From Chloroflexota bacterium (GTDB taxonomy: Bacteria; Chloroflexota; Dehalococcoidia; DSTF01; JACRBR01), in assembly GCA_025355835.1 (NCBI GenBank), contig JANXYW010000134.1, positions 1-5,696 of the forward strand: a stretch of DNA of 5,696 nucleotides, in the 5' to 3' direction. Shown here one piece after another: positions 1 through 3,898 of the stretch. The position numbers were made by a program, and so were the translations under genes. Within the stretch, counting starts at the first letter, position 1, and each line of letters begins with the position of its first letter. The notes below the pieces were generated by a model that was given only the letters and a program-made list of their open reading frames with translations, ran no database searches and was not told where the DNA came from.

Positions 1-141
1 GCGCTGCTCGACAACGCGCTGCTCCAGCCGCTGGCCGAAGCGTGCGCCGAAGAAAACCGCTACGAATTCATGCTCACGTTCGCGCCGCTGCCCGTCGTCG
101 GCGGCACCGGCTCGCCGGTCAACCCAATCGCGCTGTTCTAG
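1..141 (+). CDS. C-terminal end of an unidentified protein (partial)
   Basis: Frame 1 is open from the window edge to a TAG at 139-141 and gives 46 residues, beginning ALLDNALLQPLAEACAEEN and ending VNPIALF. The first part looks like an amphipathic helix. The end is rich in proline, glycine and valine. Codon use is GC-rich at third positions, as in the other genes here. I do not recognise the family. The gene enters from the left and its start is outside the window. No terminator with a T-tract follows it; the next 300 bases are hairpin-rich repeat DNA. Confidence 0.6.
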   Translation, partial: ALLDNALLQPLAEACAEENRYEFMLTFAPLPVVGGTGSPVNPIALF

Positions 142-159
142 CGCAACGCGAGTTGCCGC

Positions 160-209
160 CGCGCCGGAATGTACCACCGGCCGTGCAAGTTCCCGACGCG
201 CCGGAATGT
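160..209. repeat. Short direct repeat GCGCCGGAATGT, two copies
   Basis: The 12-mer GCGCCGGAATGT occurs at 161-172 and again at 198-209, so the two starts are 37 bases apart. The base before each copy is also C, giving a 13-base match. The copies lie just after the stop of the partial gene. No coding or regulatory role is evident. Confidence 0.6.
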
Positions 210-246
210 GAACGCAAATATCGCTCAGCGACGGCCGGACGGCCCG

Positions 247-279
247 ACGAAGTACCCGCGTAGCTTTAGCTGCGCCGAA
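247..279. repeat. 33-bp palindromic repeat, copy 1
   Basis: This copy matches 5622-5654 at 31 of 33 bases in the same orientation. Its core forms a hairpin: GCGTAGCT, a 2-base turn, then AGCTGCGC. One of the two differences between copies changes a C-G pair into a T-G wobble and the other lies in the turn, so folding survives in the plus-strand RNA. This resembles REP-type elements. No protein is encoded. Confidence 0.75.
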
Positions 280-284
280 TGCCC

Positions 285-346
285 GGCCGTAGACCATCCC
301 CGGTGCAGCCACCGGCCTACGGTCGCAAGGCGGCGACACCGCTGCC
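285..346. repeat. Nested hairpin followed by a second hairpin
   Basis: GGCCGTAG (285-292) pairs with CTACGGTC (317-324), with one G-U wobble. Inside it, CGGTG (301-305) pairs with CACCG (310-314). A separate stem follows directly, GGCGGCG (329-335) with CGCTGCC (340-346), again with one wobble. Neither is followed by a T-tract, so they are not typical terminators. Dense adjacent stems suggest REP-like DNA. Confidence 0.5.
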
Positions 347-385
347 TGCCGAAGCGCATAGCACAAGCATCCAGCCCGCCCGAGC

Positions 386-415
386 AAGGTCCTTCGCTAC
401 GCTCGAGGACGACAT
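386..415. repeat. Dispersed-type repeat containing TCCTTCGCTACGCTCGAGGA
   Basis: On the minus strand this reads TGTCGTCCTCGAGCGTAGCG followed by AAGGACC. It resembles, from memory, the TGTCATCCTGAGCG...GCGAAGGATC phrase scattered through intergenic DNA of many environmental bacteria. GTCCT and AGGAC at its ends are complementary. Only one copy is in this window, so its repeat nature rests on recollection rather than on an internal match. Confidence 0.4.
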
Positions 416-430
416 GACCCGCGACCCCTA

Positions 431-458
431 ACAAGTCTCCGCGCTTCCGTGGTGAACC
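431..458 (-). repeat. CACGGAG-type 9-nt-periodic repeat, copy A
   Basis: The minus strand reads GGTTCACCACGGAAGCGCGG followed by AGACTTGT. It shares GGTTCACCACGGA and a CGCG(G/A)AG unit with the copy at 1289-1318, and a related version lies at 3762-3838. All three have the same orientation. This copy ends 8 bases before the promoter block of the tRNA gene. Confidence 0.6.
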
Positions 459-465
459 CCGGGCG

Positions 466-502
466 ACCGACGACCTGCGACCGGCGACCAACTTGCTATC
501 AT
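466..502 (+). promoter_or_regulatory. Predicted promoter of the tRNA gene
   Basis: A good -10 hexamer, TATCAT (497-502), is preceded by a weak -35, CTGCGA (475-480, 16-base spacer) or CCTGCG (474-479, 17-base spacer). The 37 bases 466-502 align without gaps to 3851-3887 upstream of the kinase gene at 28 of 37 positions, with the -10 hexamers in register. Transcription would start near 509-511, which is at or within two bases of the mature tRNA 5' end. Confidence 0.5.
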
Positions 503-510
503 CCCCGCGC

Positions 511-585
511 GGGCCCGTAGCTCAGCGGCAGAGCACCCGGCTCATAACCGGTGGCGCGCAGGTTCAAATCCTGCCGGGCCCACCA
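511..585 (+). tRNA. tRNA with anticodon CAT (elongator Met or Ile2), CCA encoded
   Basis: It folds as a full cloverleaf. The acceptor stem GGGCCCG/CGGGCCC is perfect over 7 bp. The D arm is GCTC-AGCGGCA-GAGC, the anticodon loop CTCATAA (541-547) and the variable loop 5 bases. The T arm GCAGG-TTCAAAT-CCTGC is perfect. The discriminator is A582 and CCA is encoded at 583-585. The anticodon stem has a C-T mismatch at its outermost pair (536/552, positions 27-43). It is not an initiator: the first acceptor pair is G-C and the three stacked G-C pairs of initiators are missing from the anticodon stem. CAT can mean elongator methionine, or isoleucine-2 after lysidine modification by TilS. The C4-G69 and C5-G68 pairs resemble the E. 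coli Ile2 tRNA more than E. coli elongator Met, but I cannot settle the identity. Confidence 0.93.
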
Positions 586-598
586 GCTTTGGTCTTTA

Positions 599-669
599 GA
601 GGCTGGAGGGTAGAGGTTGGAACGCCGAACGGCACGCGTACCTCACTCCAATCTCTAACCTCCTACCTC
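599..669. repeat. Large imperfect inverted repeat downstream of the tRNA
   Basis: The purine-rich arm 599-621 pairs with the pyrimidine-rich arm 647-669. Twenty of 23 positions pair, including one G-U wobble, with mismatches at 610/658, 604/664 and 603/665. The 25-base loop contains a small GCC/GGC stem. No T-run follows, so it is not a standard intrinsic terminator, though it could act in processing or stability of the tRNA transcript. The TAGAGGTTGGA-like arm resembles simple-sequence phrases found in other intergenic DNA. Confidence 0.65.
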
Positions 670-748
670 CAACACCCGCCCCAACGTGGGTGCGCGCCCC
701 CCTCTGTGCCCCAACGGCCCTCCGAAGCGCCAGTGGCCCTCCCGAACT

Positions 749-756
749 GCCGATAT
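749..756 (+). promoter_or_regulatory. Possible sigma-28 (SigD/FliA-type) -10 element upstream of csrA
   Basis: GCCGATAT is identical to the -10 element described for Bacillus SigD (TAAA, 14-16 bases, GCCGATAT) and one base from the enterobacterial FliA -10. It ends 81 bases before the csrA ATG on the coding strand. No TAAA-like -35 is present at the expected spacing (around 730-733 the sequence is CCAG), which lowers confidence. It gains interest because a sigma-28 gene lies in the same window. Confidence 0.35.
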
Positions 757-822
757 TTGCTCGGCGGAGCCAGGAAGTGCGGCCCTCGCGCTCACCCAGC
801 CAACGATGCCGTCGCCTATGCG

Positions 823-828
823 AAGGAG
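823..828 (+). promoter_or_regulatory. csrA ribosome binding site, overlapping a GGA motif
   Basis: AAGGAG lies 9 bases before the ATG at 838 and fixes the start of csrA. The GGA at its centre is the core recognised by CsrA proteins. Two further GGA trinucleotides lie at 766-768 and 773-775 (the latter in CAGGAAG). Repression by CsrA of its own mRNA is therefore possible, as an inference only. Confidence 0.75.
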
Positions 829-837
829 ACGCAAGCG

Positions 838-1071
838 ATGCTTATCCTCACCCGAAAAGTAGACCAGGGGATCGTGATCTCCGGGAATATCCTCGTCCGA
901 GTCCTTGGTGTCGAGCGCGATCGCGTCAAGATCGGCATCAGCGCCCCCACCGAGATCACCGTCCTGCGCCAGGAACTCTGGCACGAGGGCGAAGAGAACC
1001 AGCCGTTCGAGAAGAAAGACCGCATCCCGCGCGACGACGCAAACGCCCCCTCGTCCGCAGCCTCCGCCTAG
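838..1071 (+). CDS. csrA: Carbon storage regulator CsrA (RsmA family), translational regulator
   Basis: The 77-residue protein starts MLILTRKVDQGIVISGNI and continues through VKIGISAPTEITVLRQELW. This is the CsrA fold: five short beta strands and a helix that dimerises and binds GGA motifs in mRNA leaders, usually blocking translation. The key RNA-binding residues are present: Leu4 and Arg6 in strand 1 and Arg44 near the end of strand 5. The helix is followed by a charged, then Ala/Ser-rich tail (about residues 50-77), longer than in the E. coli protein (61 residues) but common in other phyla. The ATG at 838 is chosen for its ribosome binding site and because the family begins with this methionine. 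FliW, the protein antagonist of CsrA in many flagellated bacteria, is not encoded in the window. The nearby sigma-28 gene suggests a role in flagellin or flagellar control. A terminator closes the transcript, so csrA is probably monocistronic or the last gene of its unit. Confidence 0.95.
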   Translation: MLILTRKVDQGIVISGNILVRVLGVERDRVKIGISAPTEITVLRQELWHEGEENQPFEKKDRIPRDDANAPSSAASA

Positions 1072-1100
1072 CATTCGGCGGAAGGTCCGAGAGATAGTCG

Positions 1101-1130
1101 AACCGCCCTCATCGAGGGCGGTTTTCGTTT
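1101..1130 (+). terminator. Intrinsic terminator of csrA
   Basis: AACCGCCCTC (1101-1110) pairs perfectly over 10 bp with GAGGGCGGTT (1114-1123) around a 3-base loop, ATC. TTCGTTT follows. It begins 29 bases after the csrA stop. Confidence 0.88.
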
Positions 1131-1197
1131 GCCTGCGACGGCCATTCTCGTTGGAGGTCAAGGCGAGTCCGCCAAACAGCACCGCATGAAATGGAGC

Positions 1198-1214
1198 GCA
1201 GGCGCCCCGCCTGC
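1198..1214. repeat. Short hairpin GCAGGC-GCCCC-GCCTGC
   Basis: A perfect 6-bp stem (1198-1203 with 1209-1214) encloses a 5-base loop. It resembles, from memory, the GCGCAGGCG..CGCCTGC phrase common as an intergenic palindrome in environmental bacteria. There is no T-tract on either side. Confidence 0.4.
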
Positions 1215-1221
1215 AACTCTC

Positions 1222-1257
1222 GTGGAAAACAAACATGCCGCCCTCAAATGAGAGCGG
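1222..1257 (-). terminator. Probable terminator of the sigma-28/MocA-like operon
   Basis: On the minus strand CCGCTCTC pairs with GAGGGCGG around a 4-base loop (1238-1257). The stem is a complete 8 bp only on this strand, where one pair is a U-G wobble; the plus strand has a C-A mismatch there. CATGTTTGTTTT follows on the minus strand. It lies about 70 bases past the MocA-like stop. The T-tract is interrupted, so efficiency is uncertain. Confidence 0.55.
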
Positions 1258-1288
1258 CCGCACCTTCAATATCAGCCGTCAACCAATG

Positions 1289-1318
1289 CGCGTCCTTCGC
1301 GTCTCCGTGGTGAACCCG
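1289..1318 (-). repeat. CACGGAG-type 9-nt-periodic repeat, copy B
   Basis: The minus strand reads GGGTTCACCACGGAGACGCG followed by AAGGACGCG. It shares GGGTTCACCACGGA with copy A (431-458). The unit lies within the 3' untranslated part of the minus-strand operon, between the MocA-like stop and its terminator. Confidence 0.6.
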
Positions 1319-1327
1319 AACCGCGCG

Positions 1328-2422
1328 TTACGCAGTCCGCGGCGAATGCTCCCCGCGCGACACCAGCGTCAGCTCCGGCGCCGGCCGATCGGTCGAGCGC
1401 CGGCCGCCGCCATGGATCAGCTGGAGCACCGGTCGCTTCGCCTCCGGATGCACGCCCTCCGCCGAGAGCGTCAGCAGTTCGCCGCCGCGCGCCATCGACT
1501 CCCGCGCCGTCTCCCAGACCAAAGCCGCGTTCGCCATCTCGGCCGCATTCGTCGCCGTCGCGTCGCCGGCGCGCACCGCCGTCACGAACGCCGTCGCCGC
1601 GCGCGCTGTGCGGTCGCCCGCATCGCCGAGCGGATGCTCGCTCACAGTCTCGGCCCACTGACCCGCACTCTGCGGCCCGCGATGCCGTGCCGCCGCCTGG
1701 ATCTGCAGCGGCGCCCGCTGGTCAAGCGCGTCCAGCACGATCGTTCGTCCGTCGCAGACGATAGCGATCTCTTGCCGAAGCATCGGCTCGACGAGGCTCA
1801 CATCTACCTGTGCGACCGATCCGCCATCGAAGGACAGCATCACCATCACCGCATCGGTCGAGCCCGTCTCGTCATCGACGCGCGGGGCGAAGGCGTTGAC
1901 CCGCGACGGCATGCCGCCCGCCACAGCCAGCACCACGCCGAGATCGGCGACCGCCAGCTCGTCCAGCGTCGCGCCGCCGTGGATACCCGTCCGCAGCGAG
2001 CGGATGTAGCGCGGTCGCCAGAGCGCCTGCGGCCCGCCCGTCATCTTGCGCACGAACGTCATCCGCTCATCGCCCAGGCTGCCGTTGTCGAAGATGATCG
2101 CGCGCGCGCGCCGCGCCGCCAGATCGTCGAGCGCGCGCAGCTGCTTCGAGCTGAGCGCGACGGCCATCGGCACGAACACGTGGCGGCCCGCCATCACGGC
2201 CCGCTTGATTGCGTTCGGAAGGTCAGGAGCAGCTGTTGCAAACGCAACGGCCTGCGCGTGCGCGCGAGAGAAGTTCTCGAGTAGTTCATCTTCGCTGGCG
2301 CCCGCCAGCCGCTCGATCTCGACGCCGTCGATGCCGCGCAGTGCGCGTGCCTGCGCATCGGCCTCAGCGCCAATGCCGACGACGGTGATCGTGAGCGCGC
2401 GCGGCGCTTCGTGCTTCGCCAT
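1328..2422 (-). CDS. Gfo/Idh/MocA-like protein, probably non-catalytic
   Basis: The protein has 364 residues, about the usual length for the Gfo/Idh/MocA oxidoreductase family. An N-terminal Rossmann-like start (residues 11-40, TITVVGIGAEAD) is followed by AVMAGRHVFVPMAVALS (75-91), which aligns with the family motif AGKHVFVEKPLALS. The C-terminal sheet domain is recognisable at DLGVVLAVAGGMPSRVNAF (160-178) and VMLSFDGGSVAQVDVS (194-209). Key positions are changed. The catalytic EKP has become PMA, so lysine is replaced by Met86. The expected histidine of the D-x-G-V-H motif is Val158. The third glycine of GxGxxG is Ala21. Normal family members oxidise or reduce sugars or polyols with NAD(P); this one probably cannot, and may bind a ligand or nucleotide or act structurally. 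The ATG overlaps the sigma-28 stop by one base (TAATG), so translation is probably coupled. A link to flagellin or surface glycan metabolism is only a guess from context. Confidence 0.75.
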   Translation of the reverse strand: MAKHEAPRALTITVVGIGAEADAQARALRGIDGVEIERLAGASEDELLENFSRAHAQAVAFATAAPDLPNAIKRAVMAGRHVFVPMAVALSSKQLRALDDLAARRARAIIFDNGSLGDERMTFVRKMTGGPQALWRPRYIRSLRTGIHGGATLDELAVADLGVVLAVAGGMPSRVNAFAPRVDDETGSTDAVMVMLSFDGGSVAQVDVSLVEPMLRQEIAIVCDGRTIVLDALDQRAPLQIQAAARHRGPQSAGQWAETVSEHPLGDAGDRTARAATAFVTAVRAGDATATNAAEMANAALVWETARESMARGGELLTLSAEGVHPEAKRPVLQLIHGGGRRSTDRPAPELTLVSRGEHSPRTA

Positions 2423-3243
2423 TACGCCGCGTCCTGCAATTCTTGCGTCAGCACCGTACGCAGCCGGCGAATCGCCCGGTGCCGCAGCTGCGACGCGCGC
2501 GACTCCGAAATGCCGAGCGTCACCCCGATGCTCTTCAACGATTGCGACTTCATGTAGTACAACCGCACGATCATCTTCTCGCGCTCGGGCAGCAGGTCGA
2601 CCGCCTGCACCAGCTTCGCCCGCACCATCGTTTCTTCGGCGACGGAGTCGGGGTCGATGTTCGGGTCCTCATCCGCCATCTCCCACAGCTTTTCGCTGTT
2701 CCCGTTGCCTGCGCTGTCGGCCAGGCTGTCCAGCGACACGACGCGCACGTTGCTGGTGCGCAGCGAACTCATGAAGTCCTTCGACTCGACGCCCATATAC
2801 TTCGCGATTTCGTCGCGTGTCGGCGCACGGTTCAGCGTCACGTGCAGCGCCGCCGTCGCCTTTTCCATATCGCTGCCGAACTTCTGCAGCGAACGAGGCA
2901 GCGGGTGCGTCGCGCGTATCGCATCCAGAATCGAGCCGCGGATGCGCGGGAGTGCGTACGTTGAGAACTTCGCGCCCTTATCGGGGTCGAAGGCGTAGTA
3001 CGCCTCGATCAGCCCCTGCACGCCGTACGAGACCATGTCTTCGTATTGAAGGATGCCGCCGTTGGTGCTGCCGACCGCAATGCGGTTCACGGCGTGCCGC
3101 ACCAGGGGCATGTAATCCTTGATGACTTTCGTCAGGCTTTCATCAGAAAAGGGATCTTCCAGCTCGTGGCCGGCGTCCGGAGGATTCGCCTGGGCCACAG
3201 CTCTACGCTCGCGACCCTCTGTGCTTCGCGCGGCCTTCGGCAT
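2422..3243 (-). CDS. fliA: RNA polymerase sigma-28 factor, FliA/SigD/WhiG type
   Basis: The protein is 273 residues from the ATG at 3243. Region 2 spans about residues 36-110 and includes YMPLVRHAVNRIA, YEDMVSYGVQGLIEAYYAFD and KFSTYALPRIRGSILDAIR, which bind core polymerase and the -10. Region 3 (about 115-175) contains LPRSLQK. Region 4 (about 205-268) ends in a helix-turn-helix, GISESRASQLRHRAIRRLR, very close to the FliA/SigD recognition helix. There is no sigma region 1.1, as expected. Such factors direct late flagellar and chemotaxis promoters, or sporulation genes in actinobacterial WhiG, and are usually held by an anti-sigma factor such as FlgM; none is seen here. The start is chosen because GGGAGGA lies four bases upstream. 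The frame stays open to an ATG at 3357, but that extension lacks a ribosome binding site and reads like translated intergenic DNA. It is first in an operon with the MocA-like gene. Confidence 0.9.
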   Translation of the reverse strand: MPKAARSTEGRERRAVAQANPPDAGHELEDPFSDESLTKVIKDYMPLVRHAVNRIAVGSTNGGILQYEDMVSYGVQGLIEAYYAFDPDKGAKFSTYALPRIRGSILDAIRATHPLPRSLQKFGSDMEKATAALHVTLNRAPTRDEIAKYMGVESKDFMSSLRTSNVRVVSLDSLADSAGNGNSEKLWEMADEDPNIDPDSVAEETMVRAKLVQAVDLLPEREKMIVRLYYMKSQSLKSIGVTLGISESRASQLRHRAIRRLRTVLTQELQDAA

Positions 3244-3246
3244 TTG

Positions 3247-3253
3247 TCCTCCC
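3247..3253 (-). promoter_or_regulatory. Ribosome binding site deciding the sigma-28 start
   Basis: On the minus strand GGGAGGA is followed by CAA and the ATG at 3243. The GGAGG core is only 4 bases from the start codon, shorter than ideal, but it is the only good Shine-Dalgarno sequence near a start in this frame. Confidence 0.6.
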
Positions 3254-3360
3254 ACCCAAGACGAACGTGCGTCCGCTTCCAGTGGGCCAAGTATTGAGGA
3301 CACGCGACCACTGACCCATGCGCTTCCACCCGCGAGCGAGAAGGGATACCCCCGCATATC

Positions 3361-3386
3361 CGACGCAAGTAGTCCCTAATGCGTCG
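3361..3386. repeat. Hairpin CGACGCA/TGCGTCG
   Basis: A perfect 7-bp inverted repeat (3361-3367 with 3380-3386) separated by 12 bases lies about 120 bases upstream of the sigma-28 start. It could be a protein-binding operator or another small repeat. Nothing else distinguishes the two. Confidence 0.4.
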
Positions 3387-3443
3387 CAAGGCTGCGGGGC
3401 AGGCGGTGGCCGCGTGTCGATCCGGGCAACGGTAGGAGACCGC

Positions 3444-3702
3444 GCACCTCACCCGGTCGCCTACGGCGACCGCCCTTGCTCTCCACATCGTGGAGAGCGA
3501 ACAGCCGGAACGTTAAAACCTGATTCGGCGCATTGGAGCTGGCCCGGCGGCGGGCGCAACGGGTTGCGCCCTACAAGATCACGCACTCGCCTGACGCCGG
3601 CGGAGCCTGGTCCACGAGAGTGGGCGTAGCCAGCACGCTCTTCCACCCAGCAAATCCTCTCCCCGACGTGGAGAGGGTGGCGCAAAGCGCCGGGTGAGGT
3701 GC
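3444..3702. repeat. 259-bp MITE-like segment with 11-bp terminal inverted repeats
   Basis: GCACCTCACCC (3444-3454) and GGGTGAGGTGC (3692-3702) are perfect inverted repeats. The similarity continues inward as equivalent modules. On the left a GGTCGCC/GGCGACC hairpin (3455-3471) is followed by GCTCTCCAC/GTGGAGAGC (3478-3498). On the right, mirrored, CCTCTCC/GGAGAGG (3656-3676) is followed by GGCGC/GCGCC (3679-3691). Stem sequences differ between the two sides while pairing is kept. It encodes no transposase and I see no clear target-site duplication. It is either a small non-autonomous element or two oppositely oriented copies of one palindromic repeat. Confidence 0.55.
3552..3571. repeat. Perfect hairpin GGGCGCAAC/GTTGCGCCC
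   Basis: Nine complementary bases on each side of a 2-base centre (or 8 bp with a 4-base loop) are followed by CTACAAGATC. The reverse complement, GTAGGGCGCAACCCGTTGCG, resembles from memory a phrase common between genes in environmental bacteria. It sits near the middle of the 259-bp segment and has no T-tract. Confidence 0.5.
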
Positions 3703-3761
3703 ACGTTCGCCCACCAACCTCCCGAACTTCACATCCCAGACCCACAACCACCCAACAATCC

Positions 3762-3838
3762 CTTCGTGACCTTCGTGATCTTCGTGGATCGTCCCCCAAA
3801 ACAACCCTCCGCGCTCTCTGCGCCTCCGCGGTGATTCC
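3762..3838 (-). repeat. 9-nt-periodic repeat cluster, copy C (CACGAAG and CGCGGAG units)
   Basis: On the plus strand CTTCGTGAC, CTTCGTGAT and CTTCGTGGAT stand in tandem (3762-3790). After a short gap, CTCCGCGCT, CTCTGCGCC and TCCGCGGTG follow with the same 9-base period (3807-3833). On the minus strand the units read CACGAAG(G/A)T and CGCGGAG-like. The ends share TCACC(A/G)CGGA with copies A (431-458) and B (1289-1318). The cluster stops 13 bases before the kinase promoter block. Confidence 0.65.
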
Positions 3839-3850
3839 AGCTCTCCGGAG

Positions 3851-3887
3851 ACCGAAGACTGACGACCGGCGAACAACTTTGTATACT
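3851..3887 (+). promoter_or_regulatory. Predicted promoter of the hybrid kinase gene
   Basis: The -35-like CTGACG (3859-3864, 4 of 6 against TTGACA) and the -10 TATACT (3882-3887, 5 of 6 against TATAAT) are separated by exactly 17 bases. The expected start of transcription is around 3894-3896, only a few bases before the ATG at 3899. The whole 37-base block matches the tRNA promoter block (466-502) at 28 positions without gaps. Confidence 0.6.
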
Positions 3888-3898
3888 CGCCCGCAGGA

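Larger units (their letters stand above)
142..474. other. Gene-free, hairpin-rich intergenic region
   Basis: Open frames cross this stretch on both strands, but none has a plausible start with a ribosome binding site or a recognisable protein. It contains a 12-base direct repeat, a 33-base palindromic repeat, a nested hairpin (285-324), a 7-bp hairpin (329-346, loop 336-339), a GTCCT/AGGAC-bounded module (386-415) and a unit of the CACGGAG-type repeat (431-458). The region looks like an accumulation of small repeats between two transcription units. Confidence 0.6.
586..837. other. tRNA-csrA intergenic region
   Basis: There is no gene between the tRNA and csrA. An open frame does run in phase with csrA from 493, but it passes through the tRNA and has no ribosome binding site, so it is not a longer csrA. 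The stretch holds a large imperfect hairpin (599-669), a sigma-28-like -10 (749-756), three GGA trinucleotides (766-768, 773-775, 825-827) that could be CsrA contacts, and the csrA ribosome binding site. Confidence 0.6.
1131..1327. other. Convergent intergenic region between csrA and the sigma-28 operon
   Basis: No gene is supported here. The region holds a short GCAGGC/GCCTGC hairpin (1198-1214), the minus-strand terminator (1222-1257) and one CACGGAG-type repeat unit (1289-1318) that ends 10 bases from the stop of the MocA-like gene. Confidence 0.55.
3244..3898. other. Divergent intergenic mosaic of palindromes between sigma-28 and kinase genes
   Basis: No gene is supported in these 655 bases. 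From left to right they hold the sigma-28 ribosome binding site and leader (3244-3300), a CGACGCA/TGCGTCG hairpin (3361-3386, 12-base loop), a 259-bp segment with terminal inverted repeats (3444-3702), a GGGCGCAAC/GTTGCGCCC hairpin within it, 9-nt-periodic repeats (3762-3838) and the kinase promoter (3851-3887). I see no convincing promoter for the sigma-28 gene. Frames open here on both strands are side effects of high GC. Confidence 0.6.

Noticed and set aside
225..491. Minus-strand open frame before the tRNA
   Set aside because: It covers several hairpins and the predicted tRNA promoter, and its translation has low-complexity Arg/Gly composition.
493..837. In-frame upstream extension of csrA (frame open from 493)
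   Set aside because: It runs through the tRNA and the hairpin, has no ribosome binding site, and the CsrA family starts exactly at the ATG at 838.
1235..2284. Long plus-strand open frame of 349 codons
   Set aside because: Its translation is arginine- and histidine-rich, typical of the antisense of a GC-rich gene. The minus-strand MocA-like protein has family motifs across the same bases.
3244..3357. 38-residue N-terminal extension of sigma-28 from an ATG at 3357
   Set aside because: There is no Shine-Dalgarno there, the extension does not resemble sigma regions, and the ATG at 3243 has GGGAGGA upstream.
3361..3386. Riboswitch in the sigma-28 leader
   Set aside because: A single 7-bp hairpin about 120 bases upstream, with no conserved aptamer core such as that of cyclic di-GMP riboswitches.
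3762..3838. CRISPR array
   Set aside because: The units are about 9 bases, directly tandem and degenerate. There are no spacers and no cas genes.
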